In this document: one piece after another, positions 1-7,135 of the stretch
Layout: each line of letters begins with the position of its first letter
How positions within the stretch are numbered: the stretch's first letter is position 1
From: Flemingiibacterium sp045600005
GTDB taxonomy: Bacteria; Bacillota; Clostridia; Oscillospirales; CAG-272
Length of the DNA: 13,104 nucleotides
Direction of reading: 5' to 3'
Assembly (NCBI GenBank): GCA_045600005.1
Contig: JAZRXB010000061.1
Location: forward strand, 1-13,104
Notes under the pieces: model-generated
Database searches by the model: none
Seen by the model: only the letters and a program-made list of their open reading frames with translations
What the model was told of the DNA's origin: nothing
Made by a program: the position numbers and the translations under genes

Positions 1-542
1 ACCTTTTTCATGCCGTCAAACGGATACTTCCAGTAGACCGCGCTGGCGGACGGCTTGATGATGATCGGATAGGAGAAGCCGAGCGCTTCCTCGTCAAGCG
101 CCGCCGTCAGGTCGGTCTCCGGCGTGACGACGACCGTTTTCGGGAAGAGGATCCCCTTCCGCGCGCAGTCCTCGTAGAAGCTCGCCTTGTACGCCAGACG
201 CTCGAACAGCGCCGGACCGATATACGGCACGATATAGCGCGGGCGCAGACGGTCGCCGTGATGGATCAGCATCGACGCATAATCGTCGGTGCAGCCGAAC
301 GCGATCAGCGCCGCGCCGGGATGCGCGTCGGCAAAAACGGTCAGCGTTTTCACCATCACATCGGGGTCGTCGATCTTTTCGACGATCGTGAAACGGATGA
401 TCCTCGTATAATTGGACGCGCCGATGGCGTAGCGTCCGAACGCATAAGACTTCACGCCGTATTCCTCGTGGAAGGCGCGCGCCACGTTGTAGCAGTTCAG
501 ATCGGCTCCCAGCAGGACCGGGATGATGTTGCATTTTTCCAT
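1..542 (-). CDS. ATP-grasp carboxylate-amine ligase, D-aspartate ligase-like (partial, 3' end outside window)
   Basis: The first 180 residues of this protein are visible; it continues past the left edge. It opens with a pattern (IPVLLGADLNCYNVARAFHE) that I recognise from the COG3919-type ATP-grasp ligases, which include enterococcal D-aspartate ligase (Aslfm). Those enzymes join a carboxylate to an amine at the cost of ATP, for example D-Asp onto the peptidoglycan stem lysine. The early residues form the pre-ATP-grasp fold. The segment near residues 160-170 (YPIIIKPSAS) carries the first ATP-binding lysine. The metal-binding ATP-grasp residues lie outside the window. The ATG at 542 is the first in frame and the Shine-Dalgarno is weak (GAGAGG about 16 nt upstream). 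Only 35 nt separate it from the asnB stop, with no terminator between, so the two are probably co-transcribed. A perfect 12-bp palindrome (561-572) sits in the gap. The substrate is not determined; a capsule or small-molecule ligase is the alternative. Confidence 0.8.
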   Translation of the reverse strand, partial: MEKCNIIPVLLGADLNCYNVARAFHEEYGVKSYAFGRYAIGASNYTRIIRFTIVEKIDDPDVMVKTLTVFADAHPGAALIAFGCTDDYASMLIHHGDRLRPRYIVPYIGPALFERLAYKASFYEDCARKGILFPKTVVVTPETDLTAALDEEALGFSYPIIIKPSASAVYWKYPFDGMKK

Positions 543-577
543 ATTTATGTCAGACTTCCCTCTCATATGAGATGTCG

Positions 578-2425
578 TTACGAAATCGCGGCGCTTCCCT
601 TCTCGTCAAGGAAGAAGCGCTTGTACCAGACAAGGAACGTGTAGACCGTCCAGATGCGCCGACCGTTCTCCGCGCCCGCCTTATGCTCGTCGAGCAGCTT
701 CATCAATGCGTCGGTGTCGAAGAACTCGGACGCCCACGGCGCGCAGAAAAGCTCCTTCACGATCCCGTAATACCTGTCTTCGCGCAGCCAGTAGCGGATC
801 GGGACGGGGAATCCCATCTTTTTTCGGTCCGCCCACTCGTCGGGCAGCGTTTTGTTCGCCGCCTTGCGGAAGATGTATTTCGTATTCTTTCCGTTGATCT
901 TGTATTCATGCGGCAGAGTCTGCGCCTGCGCCATCACGTCCCGGTCAAGGAAGGGGACGCGAAGCTCCAGCGAGCTTGCCATGCTCATCTTGTCGGCTTT
1001 TAAGAGAATATCGCCCGGCATCCAGAGGTTCAGGTCAAGATACTGCTTTTTGTCAAGCTCGGACTTGTCCTTCACCCGCGCGTAGATCGGCGCGGTGACT
1101 TCCTTCACCGACGGACCGACGCGGTATTCGGGCTTTAAGACCTTCATCGCGTCCTTTTCGTCCCAGACGTAAGCCTGACCGATGAAATAATCCTCCGGTC
1201 TGCCGCTCGATTTGATGATAAAATCATGTCCCTTGAAATAGGGCAGCTTCTTTGCGATATTCGCCGCCAAAACGCGGAGCGGCTGCGGGATCTTCTTGTA
1301 TTTATGCGCCAGCGGCGTTTCGTCGTACCATTCGTAGCCGGCGTAGATCTCGTCCGCGCCCTCGCCCGACAGCACGACCGTCACCTGCTCGCGCGCCAGC
1401 TTCGCTAAAAACCACAGCGGTACGCAGGACGGGTTCGACTGCGGCTCGTCCATGTGATACTGGATGTCGGAAAAAGCGTCGAAGCATTCGTCGGCGGTGA
1501 TGAGCTTCCGGTAATTCTCGATGCCGAGCTTTTCGGACAGCTCCCTTGCGTAGTCGGTCTCGTTGAATTTCTGATAATCGAACCCGACCGAAAAGGTCTT
1601 GTCGGGCATGAGGCAGGCGGTGATATAGCTCGAATCGACGCCGCCGGACAGGAACGAGCCGACCTTGACGTCGCTGATCTTATGCGCCGCGACCGATTCG
1701 TTGACCGTGCGGTCGATCTGTTCCACATAGCGGTCGAAATCGCCGGGGACCTCGGTGAAATCCGCGTCCCAGTAGCGTTCGGTCGTCAGCTCTCCGTCCC
1801 GGAGCGTGAAGGTGTGCGCGGGCGGCAGCTTGAACACGCCCTCGAAAAAGGTCTCGTCGAGCGACGAATACTGGAAGGTGAGATAGGGGCGCAGCGCGCG
1901 CTTGTTCACCCTTTTGACGAAGCCGGGATGCTCCAAAAAGGACTTGATCTCCGACCCGAACAGCCAGTCCCCCGCTGTCGTGCGCGTATAATAGAACGGC
2001 TTGATGCCGAAATAATCGCGCGCGCCGAACAGGATATTCTTCTTCCTGTCATGGATGACGAACGCGAACATTCCGCGCAGCTTCGGCACGAGCGCCGCGC
2101 CGTATTCCTCGTAGCCGTGGACGAGCGTTTCGGTGTCCGAGCGCGTGGCGAAGACGTGACCCTTTTCGATCAGCTCCGCGCGAAGCGACTCAAAATTATA
2201 AATTTCGCCGTTGAAAACGATGACGACGCTGCCGTCCTCGTTGTACATCGGCTGGGAACCGCCGTCAAGGTCGATGATGCTCAGGCGGCGGAAGCCGAGC
2301 GCCGCGTCTTCGCCGAGATATTCCCCGGCGGAATCCGGTCCGCGGTGGACGATCCGCGCCATCATATTTTCAAGGATCTCCTTACGCTTTTCAAGTTTAC
2401 CGGTAAAGCCAACAAATCCGCACAT
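578..2425 (-). CDS. asnB: Asparagine synthetase B, glutamine-hydrolysing
   Basis: The protein has 615 residues and is a complete class II glutamine amidotransferase fused to an AMP-forming amide synthetase. Cys2, exposed after Met removal, is the glutaminase nucleophile (MCGFVGFTG). Arg47, NGE at 72-74 and SDTE at 96-99 are glutamine-site motifs. The synthetase half has the PP-loop SGGVDSS (260-266), SGEGADE (353-359) and a late ADKMSMASSLELRVPFLD block. The start is fixed by the need for Cys2: ATG at 2425 with GGAG about 10 nt upstream. An in-frame TTG at 2443 would bury the catalytic cysteine and is rejected. Known members make asparagine from aspartate. Some relatives instead amidate peptidoglycan: L. 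lactis AsnH acts on the D-Asp crossbridge and B. subtilis AsnB on meso-diaminopimelate. The ATP-grasp ligase immediately downstream makes such a role plausible here, but sequence alone cannot decide. Confidence 0.95.
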   Translation of the reverse strand: MCGFVGFTGKLEKRKEILENMMARIVHRGPDSAGEYLGEDAALGFRRLSIIDLDGGSQPMYNEDGSVVIVFNGEIYNFESLRAELIEKGHVFATRSDTETLVHGYEEYGAALVPKLRGMFAFVIHDRKKNILFGARDYFGIKPFYYTRTTAGDWLFGSEIKSFLEHPGFVKRVNKRALRPYLTFQYSSLDETFFEGVFKLPPAHTFTLRDGELTTERYWDADFTEVPGDFDRYVEQIDRTVNESVAAHKISDVKVGSFLSGGVDSSYITACLMPDKTFSVGFDYQKFNETDYARELSEKLGIENYRKLITADECFDAFSDIQYHMDEPQSNPSCVPLWFLAKLAREQVTVVLSGEGADEIYAGYEWYDETPLAHKYKKIPQPLRVLAANIAKKLPYFKGHDFIIKSSGRPEDYFIGQAYVWDEKDAMKVLKPEYRVGPSVKEVTAPIYARVKDKSELDKKQYLDLNLWMPGDILLKADKMSMASSLELRVPFLDRDVMAQAQTLPHEYKINGKNTKYIFRKAANKTLPDEWADRKKMGFPVPIRYWLREDRYYGIVKELFCAPWASEFFDTDALMKLLDEHKAGAENGRRIWTVYTFLVWYKRFFLDEKGSAAIS

Positions 2426-2457
2426 ATCGTATCTTATCTCCAAGCAAGATCATTCAA

Positions 2458-2471
2458 AGTATAGTATACCA
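2458..2471 (-). promoter_or_regulatory. Probable asnB promoter, extended -10
   Basis: On the minus strand two overlapping TATACT hexamers occur (2463-2468 and 2458-2463). The first is preceded by TGG, giving an extended -10 (TGGTATACT, 2463-2471). No good -35 is seen at the usual spacing. The leader to the asnB ATG would be about 30 nt. Confidence 0.5.
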
Positions 2472-2478
2472 CACCTGA

Positions 2479-2547
2479 CACGGAAAAGAAAGTCTTTTCC
2501 GTGAAGAAAAGAAAGACTTTTCCGTGCAGAAAAGAGAATTTTCCGTA
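2479..2547. repeat. Three tandem copies of a hairpin-forming 21-23 bp unit
   Basis: Units lie at 2481-2503, 2504-2526 and 2527-2547. Each reads roughly GAAAAG, a 5-nt A-rich spacer, then CTTTTCCGTG. Units 1 and 2 match at 20 of 23 positions; unit 3 is shorter and more diverged. Each is self-complementary. The first extends to a perfect 10-bp stem (2479-2488 with 2494-2503, loop AAAGT). The array lies between the ttcA-like stop and the asnB promoter. It may end the ttcA-like transcript, although no clear T tract follows. Confidence 0.7.
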
Positions 2548-2574
2548 AAGTTCTCATATCCGGAGGCGTCTCAT

Positions 2575-3324
2575 TCAGTCGTCCGGGAAAATGACCAGCT
2601 TCGACTCCCTGTAACCGTCGAGACCCGCCTTCTGGAGCGCGCCGAAAATACGGTGACGCAGCCCCTTGTTGTTCCGTTCCAGCTCGGCAAGGAGCTTCTT
2701 CATTTCCTCGCGCTCGGTGTTCTTGTCCGCCGGACAGGGGGACTTGATGACCGGGAGCGGGTGACGGTTGACAAAATAGCGCACGTCTTTTTCCTGCGCG
2801 TAGATCAGCGGCCGGATCATCGTGAGGTCCTTGCGGCTCAGATAGGTCACGGGCGAGAACGAGCCGAGCCTTCCCTCGTAAAAGAGGTTCAGCATGAAGG
2901 TATCCACCACGTCGTCAAAGTGATGACCGAGCGCGAGCTTGCTGCAGCCCTGCTCCTTCGCCGCGTCGTGCAGCGCGCCCCGGCGCATCTTCGAGCAGAG
3001 TCCGCAGGGGTTCTTTTCCTTCCGCAGATCGAACACGACGTGACTGATCTTCGTCTCAACGACCACATACGGAACGCCCAGCTCCTCGCAGAGCGCCCGG
3101 ATCGGCGAAAAGTCCATCGCCGGCTCAAAGCCCATGTCGATGGTGATCGCCACCAGCTCGAATTTTTTCGGATAAAACCGCCTTAGCTCGGCGAGCGCGT
3201 ATAAAAGCGTCAGCGAATCCTTGCCCGCCGACACGCCGACCGCGATCCGGTCGCCGTCCTCGATCATCTCATAATCGTCCACGGCGCGGCGGGTAAAGCT
3301 GAGAATGCGTTTGATTTCTTTCAT
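2575..3324 (-). CDS. ttcA: TtcA-family tRNA 2-thiocytidine synthetase
   Basis: The 249-residue PP-loop ATPase has the TtcA layout. The ATP-binding loop is SAGKDS at 32-37 (most relatives have SGGKDS, so Gly is replaced by Ala). The pair C107-x-x-C110 is in the NPCGLC motif, GHHFDD is at 133-138, and a third cysteine, C197, is in SPCPAD. In characterised TtcA the three cysteines hold an iron-sulphur cluster and the enzyme thiolates cytidine 32 of certain tRNAs in the cytoplasm. The ATG at 3324 begins the conserved MKEIKRILSFTRRAVDDYEM segment. The frame is open upstream, but those residues do not fit the family. No convincing Shine-Dalgarno precedes this ATG. The gene is divergent from the amidase, with 114 bp between the starts. 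A paralogous PP-loop enzyme with another tRNA substrate is possible. Confidence 0.85.
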   Translation of the reverse strand: MKEIKRILSFTRRAVDDYEMIEDGDRIAVGVSAGKDSLTLLYALAELRRFYPKKFELVAITIDMGFEPAMDFSPIRALCEELGVPYVVVETKISHVVFDLRKEKNPCGLCSKMRRGALHDAAKEQGCSKLALGHHFDDVVDTFMLNLFYEGRLGSFSPVTYLSRKDLTMIRPLIYAQEKDVRYFVNRHPLPVIKSPCPADKNTEREEMKKLLAELERNNKGLRHRIFGALQKAGLDGYRESKLVIFPDD

Positions 3325-3438
3325 AATAAACAGAACCGCGGCGCGGTCCCCACTTTCATCGTTTTGCGTGTCACATTCCGCCCGCTGTCCGCATATGCTG
3401 GGAAGGAAACGGAAATCCATCAGAATCGGGAGGATAGC

Positions 3439-4014
3439 ATGGCAATCAGAATTTTCATCGACCAGGGACACAACCCGGTCAATCCCAACGCGGGCGCGGA
3501 GGGAAACGGTCTGCGCGAACAGGATCTCACCTTCGTCATCGGCAGACTGACCGCCGACCTTTTACGTTCCGACCCGCGCTTTGAGGTCCGCACATCGAGA
3601 AGCACGGCGGATGAGATCCTCGGCACGTCCAATCTCACGAGCCTTTCCGCCCGCGTGAACGCCGCCAACGAATGGGGCGCGGACTGGTTCGTCAGCCTGC
3701 ACACCAACGCCTATTCCGGCTCGGCGGCAAGCGGCGTCGAAGCCTTTGTTTACAGCGTCGGCTCGCCCGGCTTCCGGATGGGCGAAAACATCGTCACGCA
3801 GATCTCGCTCGAAACGGGACTCACGGAGCGCGGGACCTTCGCGCGTCCGTCGCTCTATGTGCTTCGCCGCACCGCGATGCCCGCGGTGCTGGTCGAAATG
3901 GGCTTCATCTCGAACCCGAACGACGCGCGGCTGATGAAAAACGAACCGGAGCGCTTCGCGCGGGGCGTCTATCAGGGCATTCTGAATTACTACGGTCTCG
4001 AAGCGGCGCGGTGA
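3439..4014 (+). CDS. N-acetylmuramoyl-L-alanine amidase, Amidase_3 family
   Basis: The 191 residues amount to a single Amidase_3 catalytic domain with no signal peptide, membrane segment or cell-wall-binding repeats. Zinc ligands can be read as H11 (IDQGHN), E27 (GLREQD) and H88 (SLHTN). The catalytic glutamate is E153 in VLVEMGFISNPND. This class cuts the amide bond between N-acetylmuramic acid and the stem-peptide L-alanine. The ATG at 3439 is set by GGGAGG five bases upstream. An in-frame start at 3364 lacks such a site and would add unrelated residues. Without an export signal it may act after lysis, as sporulation mother-cell amidases or phage-type lysins do. The spore gene just downstream fits the first idea. 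No convincing SigA promoter was found in the 114-bp divergent gap. Confidence 0.9.
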   Translation: MAIRIFIDQGHNPVNPNAGAEGNGLREQDLTFVIGRLTADLLRSDPRFEVRTSRSTADEILGTSNLTSLSARVNAANEWGADWFVSLHTNAYSGSAASGVEAFVYSVGSPGFRMGENIVTQISLETGLTERGTFARPSLYVLRRTAMPAVLVEMGFISNPNDARLMKNEPERFARGVYQGILNYYGLEAAR

Positions 4015-4169
4015 ACCGCGTTTTCCGTCATCATTCCGAAAGAGCTGCGTATATTGCGAAGCATTTGCAAAGCATTCGCATCACGCCCGCCAAAGGCTCG
4101 CGCAAAGCGTTCCCTCCACGTTTTTTCAGGCTGTCCTTATGGCTGCCTCTGAAATTCATAAAATCCGCA

Positions 4170-4212
4170 GGAAAATAAAACGCGATACCCATAGTATCGG
4201 GTTTTATTTTCC
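4170..4212. terminator. Strong hairpin, terminator of the amidase gene
   Basis: A 19-position inverted repeat pairs 4170-4188 with 4194-4212 with one mismatch (4182/4200) and a 5-nt loop. The outer half of the stem is A/T-rich (GGAAAATAAAAC), so the exit strand gives TTTTATTTTCC. It lies 155 nt after the amidase stop and about 30 nt before the next -10 element. It could also work from the opposite strand. Nothing gene-like is seen in 4015-4169. Confidence 0.75.
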
Positions 4213-4239
4213 ATCATCTCGGATTTTTTGAGGTTGCCT

Positions 4240-4245
4240 TATAAT
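4240..4245 (+). promoter_or_regulatory. Consensus -10 element upstream of spoVAF
   Basis: A perfect TATAAT lies 54 bases before the spoVAF start. No good -35 hexamer is seen 16-18 bases upstream, and no clear forespore (SigF/SigG) type sequence was recognised. The sigma factor is therefore undecided. Confidence 0.4.
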
Positions 4246-4249
4246 CCTT

Positions 4250-4288
4250 CCCTTTCCGGGACAGACTAATCCCATCAACCGGAAAAGG
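4250..4288 (+). promoter_or_regulatory. Leader hairpin that would cover the spoVAF ribosome binding site
   Basis: CCTTTCCGG (4251-4259) can pair with CCGGAAAAGG (4279-4288) with one bulged A and a loop of 19 nt. The right arm contains the purine-rich AAAAGG that is the best Shine-Dalgarno for the ATG at 4300. It may therefore be occluded in the folded mRNA. The pairing is visible in the sequence; a regulatory role is inference. Confidence 0.4.
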
Positions 4289-4299
4289 CGGAAAAACAG

Positions 4300-5751
4300 A
4301 TGTCGGATTTTTTTCATTTGTCCTACGAAGAGAAGAAGCGCGCGCTCGGCGGCCTCTTCGGCGTCGGGAAAAACTACGATTTCGTCGGGCGCGAATACTC
4401 TTTTACACACTTCCGCGCCTCGCTTTATTTTATCGACAGCTTCATCAAAAGCGATGAGCTGGAGCTTCTGCTGATCTACCTTGCCGACCTTGAAGAGCCG
4501 GTCCCGGAGGAGCTTGAAGCCTTCGCCGCAAAGCATCTGCCGGGCGCGGAGGTCAGCGTCATGACGGAAGAAGAAGCGTTCGTCAGCGCGGTCCTGTCCG
4601 GCACGGTCGGCATGATCTTCGACCTGCCGGACGCCGCGGGGGTCGTCCTCGACCTTCGCAGCTATCCGACGCGCGGCATCGAACAGTCGGAGAACGACCG
4701 CGTGCTGCGCGGCGCGCACGACAGCTTCGTCGAGACGATCAAGCAGAACACGACGCTCATCCGCCGCCGCATCCGCGACCCGCGTCTGACCTTCGAGAAA
4801 TTCTCGATCGGCGAGCGCTCGAAGACCGACGTCGTGATGGCGTACCTCGAAGGCGAAGCGTCGGACGAATACGTGAAAAATCTCCGCGCGAAGCTGAACG
4901 CGATCCGTGCGGACGCGCTGACGCTCGGTCAGCAGTCGCTCGCCGAATGCCTGATAAAGCGCGGCTGGTACGACCCGTTCCCGAAATTCCGCTACACCGA
5001 ACGCCCCGACATGACGGCTGCACAGTTATTGGAAGGAAACGTCGTCCTTCTGTGCGACACATCGCCCGAAGCGATGATCCTGCCGACCTGCCTGTTCGAT
5101 TTCATGCAGGAGACCGACGATTATTATTTTCCGCCGCTGACCGGTTCGTATCTGCGGCTGCTCCGCTACGCGGTCTTTTTCCTGACGATGTTATTGACGC
5201 CGACGTGGTACCTGCTGATCTCGGACCCGTCGCGGCTCCCGGCATGGCTCGGATTCCTGCGGGTCAGAAACGAATGCGAGATCCCGATCATCGTTCAGCT
5301 TTTCCTGATCGAGTTCGCGCTGGACGGCTTAAAGCTCGCGTCGATGAACACGCCGAGCTCGCTCAACAATACGTTCGGCGTTGTCGGCGGACTGATCCTC
5401 GGCGATTTCGCGGTGCAGATCGGATGGTTCGTGCCGGAGGTGATCGTCTGCATGGCGTTCGTCGCCATCGCGGGCTTCACGCAGTCGAGCTATGAGCTTG
5501 GCTATGCGTTCAAATTCATGCGGATGATGCTTCTGCTCACGACGGCGCTGTTCGGCGTGTGGGGCTATTTCGGCGGACTTGCGCTCGCCGTGCTGCTGGC
5601 TGCATCGAACAGGACGGTCAACGGGAAGCGGAACTATCTCTACCCGCTGATCCCCTTCAACGCGAAGGCGCTCAAGCGGCTCGTGGTACGCGAGCGGCTT
5701 CGTGCGGACGAGCTGCGTCCGCGCTCCGGCAGACGCGCGGCAAAGCGCTGA
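4300..5751 (+). CDS. spoVAF: SpoVAF/GerA-family spore membrane protein
   Basis: The protein has 483 residues, the usual length for SpoVAF. An N-terminal cytoplasmic region (about 1-283) carries hallmark blocks: RSYPTRGIEQSENDRVLRGA, RRRIRDPRL, IGERSKTDVVMAYLEG, IKRGWYDPFP and RYTERPDMTAAQLLEGNVV, followed by DTSPEAMILPT. Hydrophobic segments follow near 288-308, 327-347, 356-377, 378-395 and 406-435. The tail has the conserved PLIPFNAKAL. GerA-type A subunits share this fold, but the wording of these motifs is closest to SpoVAF as I know it from B. subtilis. SpoVAF sits in the inner spore membrane and takes part in germination. In Bacillus it is the last gene of the spoVA operon. Here no other spoVA or ger gene flanks it. 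The start at 4300 has only a modest AAGG-type site. The C-terminal end is rich in Arg and Lys. Confidence 0.82.
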   Translation: MSDFFHLSYEEKKRALGGLFGVGKNYDFVGREYSFTHFRASLYFIDSFIKSDELELLLIYLADLEEPVPEELEAFAAKHLPGAEVSVMTEEEAFVSAVLSGTVGMIFDLPDAAGVVLDLRSYPTRGIEQSENDRVLRGAHDSFVETIKQNTTLIRRRIRDPRLTFEKFSIGERSKTDVVMAYLEGEASDEYVKNLRAKLNAIRADALTLGQQSLAECLIKRGWYDPFPKFRYTERPDMTAAQLLEGNVVLLCDTSPEAMILPTCLFDFMQETDDYYFPPLTGSYLRLLRYAVFFLTMLLTPTWYLLISDPSRLPAWLGFLRVRNECEIPIIVQLFLIEFALDGLKLASMNTPSSLNNTFGVVGGLILGDFAVQIGWFVPEVIVCMAFVAIAGFTQSSYELGYAFKFMRMMLLLTTALFGVWGYFGGLALAVLLAASNRTVNGKRNYLYPLIPFNAKALKRLVVRERLRADELRPRSGRRAAKR

Positions 5752-6957
5752 TCATTCCAGCACCGTTCCCGCCCGCATCGACTCGGCGCAGACCTCAAAG
5801 AAGGTCCTGCCGCGGTTGAGAAGCAGCTCTTCCCCGTCCGCGTCATACAGCCTGATCGGAAGATCGACGCCGTACTTCACCCATTGGATCGTTTCGTAAC
5901 CGCCGCGGCTGAGGTAATAGCCCGTGCCGCTGCCGACGGTCTCCACGTCAAGGTGATTGTAGCTGTCGCCGGTGGAGGTCGTCGGCAGATACAGCACGAT
6001 CACGTTGTCGAACGCGATCTGAACGTTCGCGGTGTTGTCGACCTGCGGCACGCCGTCGAACTGCCAGCGGTAGTAAAGCCCGTCGTTCGGGTCATATTCA
6101 AAATACGGCGCGTGGATGCTCGAAAATCTCACCTGCAAGAAATCGGCGTTTCCCTCGCCCGGAACGCGGCTCTCGCCCCACGGCATGAAATCGAGCGGCG
6201 AATCGAACCCGCCGTACAGCTCGGTCCGGCTGCCGACATACTGAATGCCGGCTTCGATCTTCTCGCCGGTGGTCATCAGACTGTGTTCGGTCCCCATCGT
6301 CACGCGGCGTTCCTCGTCGCGGTAGAACATTCCGGGGATCGCCATATTCACGCCGTCCAGATGGTCGATCTTCCGGTCGCGCATTTCGATGTACGCCTGA
6401 TCGCTTCCGCCCGCGTGAATGTAGATCGCGTCGTGGTTCGCGGCGAAATCGAGGAAATATTCTCTGGACGAGCGCACCGAGCCGACGACCGGCAGGGACT
6501 CATATTCCATCGAGAGCATCATCAGACGGGTCTGCCAGCCCTCGACGACGCATTCATACATCACGTCGGCATAGGAAATGCCTTCCTGCGGCGTGGCGAC
6601 CCGGATGTTGTTGATCATGATCGCGGCGGGACGGCGGTCCGAAAGATCATACGCCGACTCAAGCCCGGTAAGAGGATTGATGTACGACGGTTCGGACGGT
6701 TCGGGCGGCAGGGTCTCGGGGGGATCGGTCTCAGGCGGTTCGGTTTCGGGAGGATCGGTCTCAGGCGGTTCCGTTTCGGGCGGTTCGGTTTCAGGCGCGG
6801 CGGTCGTGTCTTCCGCGGAAGATTCGGTCACAGGCGGCTCTTCGGTGACGGGCGGCTCTCCGGTCCCGTCCCCGCAGGACTGTGCGCAGAGCAGCGCGGA
6901 CAACAGGACCGCCGCAAGCGCAAGTCTGCTCTTTTTTGCTTTTCTTTTCTTTATCAT
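5752..6957 (-). CDS. DUF3048 (YerB-like) lipoprotein with Pro-Glu-Thr spacer
   Basis: The 401-residue exported protein starts with a basic stretch (MIKKRKAKKSR), a hydrophobic core to about residue 23 and a weak lipobox, AQSC with Cys28. A low-complexity Pro/Glu/Thr spacer follows (about 32-90), including repeated PPETE/PPETD. The rest matches the DUF3048 family by NPLTGL, RRPAAIMINN, ISYADVMYECVVEG, VGSVRSSREYF and AIYIHAGGS. The molecular function of this family is not established. The architecture suggests a membrane-anchored protein held away from the surface. The ATG at 6957 has GGGAGG about 9 nt upstream and a perfect SigA-type promoter. The stop codon directly abuts that of convergent spoVAF. 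Because the lipobox has Ala at -3, plain signal-peptide cleavage is an alternative. Confidence 0.88.
   Translation of the reverse strand: MIKKRKAKKSRLALAAVLLSALLCAQSCGDGTGEPPVTEEPPVTESSAEDTTAAPETEPPETEPPETDPPETEPPETDPPETLPPEPSEPSYINPLTGLESAYDLSDRRPAAIMINNIRVATPQEGISYADVMYECVVEGWQTRLMMLSMEYESLPVVGSVRSSREYFLDFAANHDAIYIHAGGSDQAYIEMRDRKIDHLDGVNMAIPGMFYRDEERRVTMGTEHSLMTTGEKIEAGIQYVGSRTELYGGFDSPLDFMPWGESRVPGEGNADFLQVRFSSIHAPYFEYDPNDGLYYRWQFDGVPQVDNTANVQIAFDNVIVLYLPTTSTGDSYNHLDVETVGSGTGYYLSRGGYETIQWVKYGVDLPIRLYDADGEELLLNRGRTFFEVCAESMRAGTVLE
6706..6795 (-). repeat. 15-bp tandem repeat coding PPET(E/D)
   Basis: About six imperfect 15-bp units inside the DUF3048 gene encode the Pro-Pro-Glu-Thr-Glu/Asp spacer (residues about 55-84). 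Alternating E and D gives a partial 30-bp super-period. Such in-frame arrays often vary in copy number between strains. Confidence 0.85.
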
Positions 6958-6994
6958 CAGTCGTTTCCTCCCGACAGAAAATCTCATAATTATT

Positions 6995-7023
6995 ATTATA
7001 TCGCAAATCCGTCCAAATGTCAA
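6995..7023 (-). promoter_or_regulatory. Perfect SigA-type promoter of the DUF3048 gene
   Basis: On the minus strand TTGACA (7018-7023) and TATAAT (6995-7000) are separated by exactly 17 bases (7001-7017). Both hexamers match consensus fully. The predicted transcript starts around 6988 and gives a leader of about 30 nt ending in GGGAGG before the ATG. Confidence 0.88.
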
Positions 7024-7068
7024 TCATAATTCTGTCGGCGGCTTTCCATATAGTTTACAATTTGTATG

Positions 7069-7106
7069 TTGAATTTGCGATATTTGTGTGCTAAAATAGA
7101 TATAAT
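7069..7106 (+). promoter_or_regulatory. Promoter of the 97-aa protein gene
   Basis: TTGAAT (7069-7074), 17 bases, then TAAAAT (7092-7097) preceded by TGC form an extended -10. A second -10, TATAAT (7101-7106), lies just downstream without a good -35. The element is divergent from the DUF3048 promoter, with about 45 bases between the two -35 boxes. Confidence 0.75.
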
Positions 7107-7135
7107 CATGTATCATGGAATAAGGAGGAACGCTG

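Noticed and set aside
94..534. Minus-strand frame rich in Arg
   Set aside because: It overlaps the ATP-grasp gene in another frame on the same strand; only the ATP-grasp frame gives a recognisable protein.
1454..2464. 336-codon plus-strand frame opposite asnB
   Set aside because: It lies wholly antisense to motif-complete asnB and has no family features.
4056..4079. Interrupted palindrome GCGAA/TTCGC after the amidase gene
   Set aside because: The arms are only 5 bp with mismatches inside and no T tract; the clear terminator lies at 4170-4212.
5884..7029. Long plus-strand frame with Arg/Gly/Phe-rich repeats
   Set aside because: It mirrors the Pro-Glu-Thr repeat and the DUF3048 gene on the other strand and has no ribosome binding site.
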